A DNA stretch of 64,000 bases from Ktedonobacteria bacterium (GTDB lineage: Bacteria; Chloroflexota; Ktedonobacteria; Ktedonobacterales; JACDGC01): contig DAIDGU010000070.1 of assembly GCA_027459785.1 (NCBI GenBank), positions 42,438 to 106,437 on the forward strand, in the 5' to 3' direction. A program made the position numbers and the translations under genes. Below are positions 44,872 through 54,084 of the stretch, piece after piece (positions within the stretch are counted from its first letter, which is position 1; each line of letters starts with the position of its first letter). The notes beneath the pieces were generated by a model that had not been told where the DNA came from, made no database searches, and worked only from the letters and a program-made list of their open reading frames with translations.

Positions 44872-45840
44872 TCAGCCCACGGGCGCGGCGTAGAGGGCGA
44901 TGATCGCTTCCGCCGCCTGGATGACGTGGGTGCGCAGGGCCGGCGGCTCGACGGCCTCGACCTGCGCGCCGAAGCTGAGGACGAATTCGACGGCAACGTG
45001 TTCGTCGTCGAACTGCATATCCAGGGTTGTCCAGCCGGCGTCATCGGGGGCATGCTCCGCGACGAAGCGCGCGAAGCGCCCGCCGGCGCGCACGGCACGC
45101 ATGCCGCCGGGCGCGACACGGATGGTGGCGGCGTAGCGCGGGAGGCTGGCGGTGAACTCGCTGGCGGATGCATCCCAGTACGCCGCCAGGTCGAAGTCCG
45201 CCGGGCGGGCGAAGGCTTCGTCGGTGAGCGTGACGGCCTGCACGCGCGAGACCCGATAAGTGCGCCGCGCGCCTTCCACAGCGGCGACGACATACCACAC
45301 GCTGCCTTTCGCCACCAGGCCCAGCGGCTCCGCCAGCCGTTCCACCGTCACGCCGTCCGTGCGCTGATACGTGAAGCGGATGCGGCGTTCCAGCCAGATC
45401 GCCTCTTGCAGCGCGGCCAGGCAGGGAATGGCTTCGTGGGATTGGTGCCAGCCGGAGACATCGACATAGATGCGCTGGCGGGCATCTTGCGCACCCTGGC
45501 GGGCCATCGCCGGCAACGCGGCCAGCAGCTTGATGCTGGCGGCATCGGAGGCTTTATCCAGGCCCAGGTCGGCCAGCAGGCGCGGCGGGCGCGTCAGAAA
45601 GAGCGCCTGGATCTCGGCACCGTTCAGGCCCGTCAGGTTGGTACGATAACCGTCGATCAAGCGCCAACCGCCGCCGGTGCCGCGCTCTGCCGTCACCGGC
45701 ACGCCCGCGATGCCCAACGCTTCCATGTCACGGTGAATGGTGCGCTCCGACACTTCCAGCCGGCGCGCCAACTCGCGCGCCGTCATGCGCCGATGCACCT
45801 GCAACAGCAGCATGATCGATACCAAGCGATCTGCTCGCAT
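44872..45840 (-). CDS. WYL-domain transcriptional regulator
   Basis: This 322-residue protein has an N-terminal DeoR-like helix-turn-helix (MRADRLVSIMLLLQVHRRMTARELARRLEVSERTIHRDM in several steps), a central WYL domain (LIDGYRTNLTGLNGAEIQAL; GLVAKGSVWYVVAAVEGARRTYRVSRV) and a C-terminal WCX-like extension (VEFVLSFGAQVEAVEPP). WYL proteins sense small ligands or nucleic acids and regulate defence, DNA repair or metabolism. The ATG at 45840 has AAAGG nine bases upstream. A perfect inverted repeat lies in its own promoter, suggesting autoregulation. No target gene is obvious nearby. Confidence 0.88.
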   Translation of the reverse strand: MRADRLVSIMLLLQVHRRMTARELARRLEVSERTIHRDMEALGIAGVPVTAERGTGGGWRLIDGYRTNLTGLNGAEIQALFLTRPPRLLADLGLDKASDAASIKLLAALPAMARQGAQDARQRIYVDVSGWHQSHEAIPCLAALQEAIWLERRIRFTYQRTDGVTVERLAEPLGLVAKGSVWYVVAAVEGARRTYRVSRVQAVTLTDEAFARPADFDLAAYWDASASEFTASLPRYAATIRVAPGGMRAVRAGGRFARFVAEHAPDDAGWTTLDMQFDDEHVAVEFVLSFGAQVEAVEPPALRTHVIQAAEAIIALYAAPVG

Positions 45841-45875
45841 AGCCGCCGCCTTTCTTGATTCCTTTTCAGTGTAGC

Positions 45876-45904
45876 ATTCTAATATGACATATTGTGTCAT
45901 GAAA
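45876..45904 (-). promoter_or_regulatory. WYL-gene promoter with embedded palindromic operator
   Basis: On the minus strand a -35 TTTCAT (45899-45904) and a -10 TAGAAT (45876-45881) are 17 bp apart. ATGACA and TGTCAT form a perfect inverted repeat with a 5-bp centre (45884-45900) between them, so a bound regulator would block polymerase. Confidence 0.6.
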
Positions 45905-45949
45905 TCGGCAAGCGTCGCGCGGAATCCTTACCGTGGAGCAGCGGGGGGA

Positions 45950-46094
45950 GGCGGGCGGCGTTAGGGTTGGGGCATCAAGGGCGGGGGAACGGCGGGCGGC
46001 GTTAGGGTCGGGGCATCAAGGGCGGGGGGACGGCGGGCGGTTGAAACCGCGCCTAAGGGCGGCAAAGCCGCCACGAAGTCCGCCGACGCGGACT
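45950..46094. repeat. 41-bp tandem repeat and three-palindrome dispersed element
   Basis: GGCGGGCGGCGTTAGGG-type units start at 45950 and 45991 and run into the related 46032 segment. From 46032 to 46094 follow three short palindromes: GCGGTTGAAACCGC, GGCGGCAAAGCCGCC and AGTCCGC-CGAC-GCGGACT. A second copy of this element type is at 51558-51616. No gene is seen in the stretch between the WYL gene and the GNAT gene. Confidence 0.65.
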
Positions 46095-46161
46095 GGCGAT
46101 CAGCGAGCGCGATCAATCTTCGTACAACTTGCTCTCATGGCGGTTGCGGGGCAAGGCGCGT

Positions 46162-46626
46162 TCAGACGGGTTCGAGGACGGCGATGACTTCGTGGCCCTC
46201 CTGCTCGCCGGTGCGCTTGAAGCCGAGGCTCGCGTAAAGATGTTCGGCGACATGGTTGGCTTCGTGGAAGTCGAGGGCGATGAGGCGTGGGGGCGGTGTG
46301 GCTACGTTCATCCGCGCCAGCAGCGCGACCATCGCTGCTCGCCCGTAGCCCTTGCCCTGATAGTCCTGGCCGACCATCACGCGCATGATCCATGTGCGCC
46401 CCTGGTCGTCCGGCGGCGCGGCGGGATCGGCGTACATGACGAAACCAACCAACGTGTCGCCGTCATACACGCCCAACGGGATCAGCCGTGGCTGGCGCTG
46501 ATACGCCGCCTGGGCCAGCGAAAAGACATTCGACGCCACGAAGTCGGTCTGGGTTGGTGCGACGCTGAGCCGCACGCACGCTAGCCAGTTATCCGCGTCG
46601 ATGGCGCGCAAAGTGATCGTCGGCAT
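46162..46626 (-). CDS. GNAT family acetyltransferase (polyamine-type)
   Basis: This 154-residue single-domain GNAT has the N-terminal ITLRAIDADNWLACVRLSV pattern and VGFVMYADP, which resemble Bacillus BltD/PaiA-like diamine and polyamine acetyltransferases. The acetyl-CoA loop is MVGQDYQGKGYGRAAM, followed by FHEANHVAEHLYASLGFKRTGE. The substrate is not proven. AAAGGA lies upstream of the ATG at 46626. It precedes rny on the map but transcribes in the same direction 100 bp downstream of it. Confidence 0.85.
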   Translation of the reverse strand: MPTITLRAIDADNWLACVRLSVAPTQTDFVASNVFSLAQAAYQRQPRLIPLGVYDGDTLVGFVMYADPAAPPDDQGRTWIMRVMVGQDYQGKGYGRAAMVALLARMNVATPPPRLIALDFHEANHVAEHLYASLGFKRTGEQEGHEVIAVLEPV

Positions 46627-46726
46627 AACGGTTCGTTCCTTTTGCTGCTATAGCAGAGGCTTGCATCGGTGGTGAATGGCCGTCAGGCGGCCAGGAATAG
46701 CCGCCCTAGGCTACAGGATACGGCTA

Positions 46727-48424
46727 TTACTTGGCGTATTCGACGGCGCGCGTCTCGCGCACGACAGCGATCTTGATCTGGCCGGGATAGTCCATGCTGC
46801 CCTCGATGCGGCGGGCGATATCGCGGGCGAGCTGCGTCGCGCCCAGTTCGTCGATCTCATCGGGCCGAACGATGATGCGCACCTCACGGCCCGCTTGCAC
46901 GGCGAAGGATTTTTCCACGCCGGAAAAGGAGTTGGCGATGTGTTCCAACATCTCCAGCCGCTTCATGTACAGTTCGACCGTCTCGCGGCGTCCGCCGGGG
47001 CGCGAGGCCGAAATGGCATCGGCGGCTTGCACGATCACCGCTTCCAGGCTCATCGGGTCGCCTTCCGTCGCATGGTGCGCCACGATGGCATGGATGATCT
47101 CCGGTGATTTGTTGAAGCGCTTGGCGATCTCGCCGGAGATCAGCGCGTGCGGCCCCTCGATCTCCTGGTCGAATGCCTTGCCCAGATCGTGCAGCAGCCC
47201 CGCGACTTTGCAGACATGCGCGTCCGCGCCCAATTCTGCCGCCATGATGCCGGCGAGGATGGCGACCTCGATGGAGTGGTTGAGGACGTTCTGGCCGTAA
47301 CTGGTGCGGAAGTGCAAGCGCCCGATGAGCTTGACTAATTCCGGCTGGATGCCGATGACATTGGCCTCCGTGATGGCGCGTTCGCCCTCCTCGCGCACGA
47401 CGGCCTCGACTTCTTGCCGCGCTTTGTCCACCATCTCTTCGATGCGCGTGGGATGGATGCGCCCGTCGATGATAAGCTTGGTCAGCGCGATGCGCGCGAT
47501 CTCGCGCCGCACCGGATCGAAGCTGGAAAGGATGACCGTATCCGGCGTGTCGTCTATGACGAGATCGACGCCTGTCGCGGCTTCCAGCGTGCGGATGTTG
47601 CGACCCTCGCGCCCGATGATGCGCCCTTTCATCTCGTCGTTGGGCAGCGGCACGACGGCAATGGCGACCTCGGAGACCTGATCCGACGCGCACCGCTGGA
47701 TCGCCAGGGTGACGATCTCGCGCGCCCGCGCCTCGGCTTCGTCGCGCGCGGCGGCTTCGATCTCGCGCACGCGGCGCACGGCGTCTTCGCGCGCCTGGGT
47801 TTCGATGACGGCGATGACTTCTTGCCGCGCCTGGTCGCGGGTCAGCTGCGCCACGCGCTCCAGTTCCGCCTGGCGCTCGGCGGCGAATTGGTCGCGGGCG
47901 GCGGCGAGTTCCGCCTCGCGCGCCTGGGCGTGCTGGGCGCGATCCTGCTGCATCTCCTGCGCGAAGGCCCGCTGGGCGGCCTCGTGCTGCTGGCGCTGCG
48001 CCGCCAGTTGCTCTTGCTGGCGCTGGGCCTCTTGTTCGCGCTGGGCGGCGGCTTGTTCACGCTGCAACGCGGTTTGCTCGCGCTGGGCAGCCACGCGCTC
48101 GCGCTTTTCCACGGCTTCGCTTTTGCGTTCAAGCGCCTGTTCCTTCTGTTGCAGGCGCTGTTCCATCTCGCGTGTCTCGGTGCGGCGCTCGCGCAGTTCA
48201 GCTTCCAGCGCGGCGCGCACCTTGGCATTCTCGTCCTTCGTCTCTTTGAGCGTTTCACTCTGTTGGCGCTGCAATTCGATCAAGCGGCGCTCGCCGTCTT
48301 CCTTCATGCGCCGCAGTTGCGCTTCCAGTTGCAGTTTCGCTTGTTGTTCGGTCAAATAGCGACCGACGCCCCAGCCCACAGCCAGCGCGGCGATCACCAG
48401 AATGGCGCTAACAATACCAGGCAT
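46727..48424 (-). CDS. rny: Ribonuclease Y
   Basis: RNase Y is the membrane-anchored endoribonuclease that starts mRNA turnover in many bacteria. The 565-residue protein has a single N-terminal membrane helix (residues 4-21), a long Gln/Glu/Arg-rich coiled coil (about 25-215), a KH domain ([17 protein letters not shown]), and an HD domain ([46 protein letters not shown]) with metal-binding His and Asp. The C-terminal domain ends with the conserved [22 protein letters not shown]. The ATG at 48424 has GGGGAGGA upstream. A perfect GGCCGAC/GTCGGCC stem (48507-48527) lies in its leader. Confidence 0.95.
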   Translation of the reverse strand: MPGIVSAILVIAALAVGWGVGRYLTEQQAKLQLEAQLRRMKEDGERRLIELQRQQSETLKETKDENAKVRAALEAELRERRTETREMEQRLQQKEQALERKSEAVEKRERVAAQREQTALQREQAAAQREQEAQRQQEQLAAQRQQHEAAQRAFAQEMQQDRAQHAQAREAELAAARDQFAAERQAELERVAQLTRDQARQEVIAVIETQAREDAVRRVREIEAAARDEAEARAREIVTLAIQRCASDQVSEVAIAVVPLPNDEMKGRIIGREGRNIRTLEAATGVDLVIDDTPDTVILSSFDPVRREIARIALTKLIIDGRIHPTRIEEMVDKARQEVEAVVREEGERAITEANVIGIQPELVKLIGRLHFRTSYGQNVLNHSIEVAILAGIMAAELGADAHVCKVAGLLHDLGKAFDQEIEGPHALISGEIAKRFNKSPEIIHAIVAHHATEGDPMSLEAVIVQAADAISASRPGGRRETVELYMKRLEMLEHIANSFSGVEKSFAVQAGREVRIIVRPDEIDELGATQLARDIARRIEGSMDYPGQIKIAVVRETRAVEYAK

Positions 48425-48506
48425 GCAGTCCTCCCCGGACCAGCCCCGGTTGTACGGGTACGAATATCAAGCCCATAATAGGGCATGGATACACTAGAAT
48501 GAGATA

Positions 48507-48527
48507 GGCCGACCAGCATAGTCGGCC
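48507..48527. promoter_or_regulatory. Leader hairpin between rny and the sigma-factor gene
   Basis: GGCCGAC (48507-48513) and GTCGGCC (48521-48527) form a perfect 7-bp inverted repeat in the 232-bp divergent region. It could be an operator for either gene or a 5' structure of rny mRNA. No clean promoter was found here. Confidence 0.4.
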
Positions 48528-48656
48528 AGGGATGTTCATCTCATCTTATGAGAATGTGGGGCATTTGTCAAGCGACCGTACAACCTGACCGTATGCTATC
48601 CTTGTAACCCCGCCACGTACTATGGTAAAACAGACTGCACGCGAGAGGAGCAGCAG

Positions 48657-49214
48657 GTGGACGAGGATCACGATCCCGCGGCGCTAGAGGCCTTTCGCGC
48701 GTTCTATGAAGCGCATCTCAGCACGATTTATCGCTTCATGTATAGCCGCTTGGGCAACCGTGAAGAGGCGGAAGATCTGACGGCGCAGGTGTTCACCAAG
48801 GCACTGCGCGGGGTGGATTGGTCGCGGGCGGATGCCGCGTTGGTAAGCTGGCTGTTTCAAGTGGCGCATACCACGCTGGCCGATCATTGGCGGATGGTAT
48901 ACCGGATCAAAACGTCGTCGTTGGACGATCTGCTGGCGCGCGGCTGGGACGGCCCGCCCGCCGAAGCGCTGATGGCCGAGGATGAACCGGCTCCTGTAGC
49001 GCAGGTCGAAGCGATCTTACAGCAATTGCCAGTGAATTACCGTGAGGTTTTACGGTGCCGTTTTCTGCTGAATTATTCGATCAAGGAGACGGCACAGCAC
49101 CTGGGGCTTTCTGAGGCGAACGTGAAGGTGCTGCAATTGCGCGCCTTGCGCCGCGCCGCCGCCATGCAGGCAGGCACGCCACTACAGCCGGAAATGGAGC
49201 GCCATCATGCCTGA
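48657..49214 (+). CDS. Sigma-70 family (ECF-like) RNA polymerase sigma factor
   Basis: This 185-residue protein has sigma region 2 (FRAFYEAHLSTIYRFMYSRLG, EEAEDLTAQVFTKAL, SWLFQVAHTTLADHWR) and region 4 (ILQQLPVNYREVLRCRF, YSIKETAQHLGLSEANVKVLQLRALRR). Regions 1 and 3 are absent, as in ECF factors. The start is GTG at 48657 with AGAGGAG six bases upstream. Its stop overlaps the start of a Rieske protein gene by 8 bp, so the two are almost certainly cotranscribed and coupled. No classic anti-sigma gene is next to it; the N-terminal part of the Rieske protein could take that place. Confidence 0.9.
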   Translation: MDEDHDPAALEAFRAFYEAHLSTIYRFMYSRLGNREEAEDLTAQVFTKALRGVDWSRADAALVSWLFQVAHTTLADHWRMVYRIKTSSLDDLLARGWDGPPAEALMAEDEPAPVAQVEAILQQLPVNYREVLRCRFLLNYSIKETAQHLGLSEANVKVLQLRALRRAAAMQAGTPLQPEMERHHA

Positions 49215-50013
49215 TTATGTGACACCGAACGGGTCGCATCCTCTAGATACGACGCCGGAAGGCCAGCTCGAACAAGCCATCACCGCACTGCAAGGGGAGC
49301 ATGCGCCCTCCGTGCCGGCGGACATCGCGCCGGATGACGCGGCGGCATTGCGCATGGCCGCGCTGCTACGTGGTACGCTGGCAGACGATGCCGCACCTGA
49401 CCCCGCCTTCGCCCGCGACCTGCGCGCCCGGCTGGAACGCGATCTTTTCGCCGTCGCGCCGGCTCCGCCACCGACCGCGCCACAGCCGCGCGGCACCTCG
49501 CGCCGGGGGCTACTGCGCTCCGGGCTGGCGGCTGCCGGTGGACTGGCGGCAGGCGTGGCGGGCGGCGCGCTGCTGGGTCACGACCTGACCGCCGCGTCGA
49601 ATCCTGGTACTTCGGGGAATGTGGCGCTGGTGGCTCATGGCGCGTGGCAGACGGTAGCGCACATCACGCAGGTCGCGCCGGGGACGGCGCTGCGCTTCAC
49701 CACGCCACAGGTGGTGGGGCATCTGGTGCGCTACGACGATGGTTCCTTCGCGGCGTTTTCGGCGGCTTGCACCCACATGGGCTGCATCGTCGCCTGGGAC
49801 GGCACCCAGCGCACCTTCGATTGCCCGTGCCACAATGGGCGCTTCACGGATCGCGGGCAGTTCCTCAGTGGCACGTATGCTTATCGCCCGCTGCCACAGA
49901 TCCAGACGCGCGTGGTGGGTGAGGCCGTGCAGGTGTTTCTTCCCGCGCCAACTGCACCCGCATCTTCCGCGCCCACGCCACCGCCCAGCGGCGGCTATGG
50001 CCACGAGGGGTGA
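49207..50013 (+). CDS. Membrane-anchored Rieske 2Fe-2S protein
   Basis: This 268-residue protein has a roughly 95-residue cytoplasmic N-terminal region (helical, with FARDLRARLERDLFA), a twin-arginine-like anchor SRRGLLRSGLAAAGGLAAGVAGG near residue 98, and a Rieske domain outside the membrane. The cluster ligands are C188/H190 (CTHMGC) and C206/H209 (CPCHNG), with C193 and C208 placed for the usual disulfide. A Pro/Ser-rich tail ends the protein. It overlaps the sigma-factor gene by 8 bp. No cytochrome b or c1 gene is near, so a role in a bc complex is not supported locally; electron transfer or redox sensing are both possible. Confidence 0.88.
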   Translation: MPDYVTPNGSHPLDTTPEGQLEQAITALQGEHAPSVPADIAPDDAAALRMAALLRGTLADDAAPDPAFARDLRARLERDLFAVAPAPPPTAPQPRGTSRRGLLRSGLAAAGGLAAGVAGGALLGHDLTAASNPGTSGNVALVAHGAWQTVAHITQVAPGTALRFTTPQVVGHLVRYDDGSFAAFSAACTHMGCIVAWDGTQRTFDCPCHNGRFTDRGQFLSGTYAYRPLPQIQTRVVGEAVQVFLPAPTAPASSAPTPPPSGGYGHEG

Positions 50014-50171
50014 CGGTATATAGGATCAGGATGGCGGGAGGTGGTCATGCGGCCAGGAGACGCGGGGGGTGGATGTGATCCTATCCGCCCTATTTGGGAA
50101 CACATCATCAACCGCCCTCATACACCCTTCCATTGACACCCGCCCTTCCATCGGCTATGCTGGAAGTGGAA

Positions 50172-51341
50172 ATGAGGATGGGGCTGCTGATGGGACTGAC
50201 GCGCATACACGACTGGCTGACACGCTTCACGGCGATCATGGTGACGGCGTTTCCCCTGCTGGTGCTGGGCGTGCTGGCTTACGCCGTCATCGAACACCTC
50301 GTCACCCATGAGCGCATTATCCGCCACCTGCCGCGCCAGAAGTGGCTGGCGATCCCGCTGGCGGCGCTGCTGGGATTGGTGCTGCCGGTGTGCGATTGCG
50401 GGGTGGTTCCGACGGCGCGGGCGCTCTTGCGGCGCGAACTGGGCATCGCCCCGGCGCTGGCCTTCCTCATCGGTGCGCCCGTGATCAACCCCATCGTTTT
50501 CCTCACCACCGCCGCCGGCTTCGGCTTCAATTACACCATCGCGCTGGCGCGGCTATTGCTGACCTTTGTCGTCGCCGTCGGCGTAGCCGGCCTGGGATTG
50601 CTGGCCTTCGGCGCGCAGCCGGTGGACGATCTGGTGCTGGCGGCGCTGCCACAGTTCCACACCCACGACCACGCGCCAGAGGGCGACCACGACCACAGCC
50701 ATGCTCACAGCCATGCCCCCAGCCAAACGGCCCGCGATCCTGAACAAAAGCATTTTACTCCCGCGCATGCCGCCGTCCTCGCCCAAGCCCATGACCATGC
50801 CTCGGTCGTGCCGGCATGTGGCCAACTCAGCGGCGGGCTGCGGCTCCGCCAGGCACCACAGGCCAAACGGCGCGTTCACCAGCACCGACCGCACACCAGA
50901 CCGGCCACCACACTGCCGCCCTTGCCGCCCGCGCTCCAGCGCGCGGCGAGCATCGCCGCCGATGCCGGCGAGCAATTGCTGGATCTAGGGCGCTTTTTGG
51001 TTATCGGCGCACTGATCGCTGCCGCCGTCCAGACCTTCGTCCCCCAGGCTCCCTTGCTGGCGCTGGGTCACGGCGTCTTCACTTCCACCCTGGCGCTGAT
51101 GTTGCTGGCGAGCGTCCTCTCGCTCTGCTCGATCAGCGATGCCCCCGTCGCCTTCTCGTTCCTGGGAACCTTCGCCCCCGGCGCGGTCTTCGCCTTCATG
51201 ATCTTCGGCCAGATCATCGACATCAAAAACGGCGCGATGTTGCTGGCGACCTTCCGCCGCCCCGTCGTCCTCTTCTTCGTCGTCAGCAGCGCGCTCTTGG
51301 TATTAGCCCTGGGCGCGTTGCTGAACCTGGGCGTATTCTGA
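50172..51341 (+). CDS. YraQ/UPF0718-type permease with His-rich loop
   Basis: This roughly 389-residue membrane protein of the permease family PF03773 has about eight helices. The two family repeats are marked by LPVCDCGVVPTARALLRR with IGAPVINPIVF, and by SLCSISDAPVAFSFLG. Between the halves lies a soluble loop rich in His and Asp (HTHDHAPEGDHDHSHAHSHA), which suggests metal binding and perhaps metal or arsenic export. The start is uncertain: in-frame ATGs occur at 50157, 50172, 50178 and 50190, none with an ideal ribosome site. It follows the Rieske gene by 158 bp. Confidence 0.8.
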   Translation: MRMGLLMGLTRIHDWLTRFTAIMVTAFPLLVLGVLAYAVIEHLVTHERIIRHLPRQKWLAIPLAALLGLVLPVCDCGVVPTARALLRRELGIAPALAFLIGAPVINPIVFLTTAAGFGFNYTIALARLLLTFVVAVGVAGLGLLAFGAQPVDDLVLAALPQFHTHDHAPEGDHDHSHAHSHAPSQTARDPEQKHFTPAHAAVLAQAHDHASVVPACGQLSGGLRLRQAPQAKRRVHQHRPHTRPATTLPPLPPALQRAASIAADAGEQLLDLGRFLVIGALIAAAVQTFVPQAPLLALGHGVFTSTLALMLLASVLSLCSISDAPVAFSFLGTFAPGAVFAFMIFGQIIDIKNGAMLLATFRRPVVLFFVVSSALLVLALGALLNLGVF

Positions 51342-51392
51342 GCGTCCGCCGGCGTCTGTGGTAGAGCATGGTGCGCTGATAACATCATCGTT

Positions 51393-51515
51393 ATCATCCC
51401 ATCCCCGTGCGGGTGCCAGATCATCCCATTCCCGTGCGGGTGCCAGATCATCCCAGCCCCGTGCGGGTGCCAGGAGCTAAACCTCCTGGCTCGGAAAAGG
51501 AACCCCTCCGGGCTA
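51393..51515. repeat. 27-bp tandem repeat (three copies) with trailing hairpin and dispersed element
   Basis: A 27-bp unit (ATCATCCCATCCCCGTGCGG onward) starts at 51393, 51420 and 51447. It is followed by a GCCAGGAG/CTCCTGGC hairpin (51469-51490) and the 28-bp element at 51488-51515 shared with 28129-28156. It starts the 811-bp gene-free stretch (51342-52152) upstream of pepF. Confidence 0.75.
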
Positions 51516-51557
51516 GGACGAGACAGGCACGAGCAATTGGGTAAGGTGGCGGGGACG

Positions 51558-51616
51558 GGCGGGCGGTTGAAACCGCGCCTGAACGCCTACGGCGACGAAA
51601 CCCGTCTACACGGGTT
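51558..51616. repeat. Three-palindrome dispersed element (copy 2)
   Basis: GCGGTTGAAACCGC is followed by CGCCTACGGCG and AACCCG-TCTACA-CGGGTT, the same architecture as 46032-46094 with diverged inner palindromes. Confidence 0.6.
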
Positions 51617-51671
51617 ATCATCAGACATGGCCGATCATACTCCGATGATCGTTATCTGGTAGGTACGGGAT

Positions 51672-51985
51672 GGCGGACAGGAATGTCCGCCCCACGATGA
51701 TGAAAATCATCCCCACGATCCTTGTACGGGCGCGATTTATCGCGCCCCGCGTCGGCCCACAATCCCCGTGCCATCCGGTCTGTAGGGGCGTACCCTTGTG
51801 GTCGCCCTGGTCCCCGTCGCTGATCTCACCATTCGGTGTGGTCGCCCCGGCTCCCCACGATCCCGCTGCCATCCGATCTCCCCTTGTGGTCGCCCCGGCT
51901 CCCCCACGATCATGCTGCCATCCGATCTCCCCTTGTGGTCGCCCTGGCCCCCCACGATCCCGCTGCCATCCACGCCGTCCCAATC
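51672..51985. repeat. Palindrome, 35-bp element and 48-bp tandem repeat upstream of pepF
   Basis: GGCGGACA-GGAA-TGTCCGCC (51672-51691) is followed by the inverted copy of the 35-bp element (51777-51811) and by three tandem units of about 48 bp starting with GTGGTCGCCC at 51838, 51886 and 51935. The stretch up to 52152 holds no gene; the promoter of pepF should lie near its 3' end but I could not pick one out. Confidence 0.7.
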
Positions 51986-52152
51986 CACCGCGTCATCAAC
52001 CGCCCTTCATCCCCACCGCGCCGCCTGTGTCGCCCAACGCCCGCCGTCTTCGCCCACCATGTGCTGCATTGCCACGTGCTATACTGCCCCATGTAGGATC
52101 ATCTCATCACCCACGGCAGACGATCATCATACACCTGAAAGAAGGATGCCCT

Positions 52153-53964
52153 ATGACCACCGCCGCCGCTTTGCCCCGCTGGGACATGACGCCGATCTAT
52201 CCCAGCTTGGAATCGCCTGAATTCGCTGACGGCTTCGCCGCCGCCCGCGCCGCTGTGGATGCGCTGCGCGTCCTGTTCGATGCCGAAGGGATCGATCAGC
52301 AGGCCCATCACGGCCTGGATGCCACCGCCATCGCCCGCGCCGAGCACGTCATCCCCCAGTATAACGCCGTGCTGGCGCAGACGCACACGCTCGAAGCGTA
52401 TATCCGGTCGTTCGTCGCCACCGATTCGCGCGATACCGTCGCCCAGGCGCGGCAGAGCGAATGGGAACAGGTGGCGCTGGTGCTGCGCCAGCTTGGCACG
52501 CGCTTCGCCGGCTGGGTGGGATCGCTGGACGTGGCCGCGCTTGTCGCGCAGTCGCCCGTCGCCGCCAACCATGAATATGCTTTGCAGAAGGCGCAGACCC
52601 AGGCTCGCCACCTGATGTCCCCCGCCGAGGAGGCGCTGGCCGCCGAACTGAACATCACCGGCGGCGGCGCGTGGAGCAAGCTCTATGGCAACATCGCCTC
52701 GCAGATCATGGTCCCCATCGAACTCGACGGCCAGCAACAGGAATTGCCGATGAGCGACGTGCGCAACCTGGCGATGTCGCCGGACCGTGAGGTGCGCCGG
52801 CGCGGCTTCGCGGCTGAGACCGCCGCATGGGCGCGGCATGCCGTCCCCATCGCCGCCGCGCTGAATAGCATCAAGGGTCAGGTCAATACGCTCACCCGTC
52901 GGCGCGGCTGGGACTCCGCGCTGGACGAAGCGATCTTCACTGCTGGCATCGACCGCACGACGCTGGACGCCATGCTGACCGCCGCAAATGAATCGTTCCC
53001 CGATTTCCGCCGCTACCTGCACCTGAAAGCGCAGGCATTGGGCGTGGAACGGCTGGCGTTCTATGATCTTTTCGCGCCGGTCGGTGGTGGGGAGCGTCCG
53101 TGGGCCTTCACCGATGCCGCCAATTTCATCGTCACCCAATTCGGTGCCTATTCGCCGAAACTGAGCGACTTCGCCGCCCGTGCCTTCCGCGAGAACTGGA
53201 TCGACGCCGCGCCCCGCGTGGGCAAGCGGGGTGGCGCGTTCTGCATGTTCCTGCGCGGCGATGAATCGCGCGTGCTGGCGAACTTCACGCCGTCGTATGA
53301 CAGCATGAGCACGCTGGCCCATGAACTGGGCCACGGCTACCACAACCTCAACCTGGCCGACCGCACGATCCTCCAGCGCCAGACGCCGATGACCCTGGCC
53401 GAGACCGCCAGCATCTTCTGCGAGACGCTCATCCGCGATGCCGCGCTGGCCGACGCCGAACCCGCCGAACAGATCCAGATCGTCGAAGCCTTCATCCAGA
53501 ACGCCGCTCAGGTTGTTGTGGACATCACTAGCCGGTTCTTGTTCGAGAGCCGTGTCTTCGAGCGCCGCCGCGCCCGCGAACTTTCCGTCGCGGAATTGTG
53601 CGACCTCATGCGCGACGCGCAGATCGAGACGTATGGCGACGGGCTGGACCAATCGCAGTTGCACCCGTACATGTGGGCGGCCAAGGTGCATTATTACAAT
53701 CCTGGTTTGTCGTTCTACAACTTCCCGTACATGTTCGGGCTGCTCTTCGGCCTGGGCCTGTATGCCCACTACCAGCGCGATCCAGCTAGCTTCCGCCGGG
53801 GCTACGACGAATTGCTGTCCTCGACCGGCTTGGCGGACGCCGCGACCCTGGCCGCGCGCTTCGATATCGACCTGCACACGCCCGATTTCTGGCGCAGCAG
53901 CCTGAATGTGGTGCGCGCCGATATCGACCGTTTTGCTGGATTGGTACAGGGAACCGGAGCGTGA
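52153..53964 (+). CDS. pepF: M3-family oligoendopeptidase (PepF type)
   Basis: This 603-residue zinc metallopeptidase of the M3B family cleaves short peptides in the cytoplasm. The zinc site HELGHGYH starts at His390, and the third ligand Glu lies in LAETASIFCE about 25 residues later. YYNPGLSFYNFPYMFGLLFGLGLY near the C-terminus and the N-terminal WDMTPIYPSLESPEF are family features. There is no signal peptide. The ATG at 52153 has AAGGA six bases upstream; the long open frame further upstream runs through repeats and is not coding. It is followed 120 bp later by an unrelated membrane-protein gene. Confidence 0.92.
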   Translation: MTTAAALPRWDMTPIYPSLESPEFADGFAAARAAVDALRVLFDAEGIDQQAHHGLDATAIARAEHVIPQYNAVLAQTHTLEAYIRSFVATDSRDTVAQARQSEWEQVALVLRQLGTRFAGWVGSLDVAALVAQSPVAANHEYALQKAQTQARHLMSPAEEALAAELNITGGGAWSKLYGNIASQIMVPIELDGQQQELPMSDVRNLAMSPDREVRRRGFAAETAAWARHAVPIAAALNSIKGQVNTLTRRRGWDSALDEAIFTAGIDRTTLDAMLTAANESFPDFRRYLHLKAQALGVERLAFYDLFAPVGGGERPWAFTDAANFIVTQFGAYSPKLSDFAARAFRENWIDAAPRVGKRGGAFCMFLRGDESRVLANFTPSYDSMSTLAHELGHGYHNLNLADRTILQRQTPMTLAETASIFCETLIRDAALADAEPAEQIQIVEAFIQNAAQVVVDITSRFLFESRVFERRRARELSVAELCDLMRDAQIETYGDGLDQSQLHPYMWAAKVHYYNPGLSFYNFPYMFGLLFGLGLYAHYQRDPASFRRGYDELLSSTGLADAATLAARFDIDLHTPDFWRSSLNVVRADIDRFAGLVQGTGA

Positions 53965-54084
53965 TGTTGCGCTCCGTAAATTGAGGCTTGCTATCCTGGC
54001 TGCTACACGCTATAGTGTGAGGCATATTGCCGTCTTGGCAGTTATGCCTCATTTTCGCCGGCCCGACCAGGGCGAGGAGCATGT

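Noticed and set aside
47414..48478. Long plus-strand frame opposite rny
   Set aside because: It mirrors the coiled-coil coding region; the Leu/Ala/Arg-rich product is an artefact of the antisense reading.
49207..50013. Rieske subunit of a cytochrome bc complex
   Set aside because: No cytochrome b, c1 or related genes are near, and the gene overlaps a sigma factor; kept as an unassigned Rieske protein.
52099..53877. 592-codon open frame opposite pepF
   Set aside because: It is antisense to a well-supported M3 peptidase and is low-complexity; no start signal.
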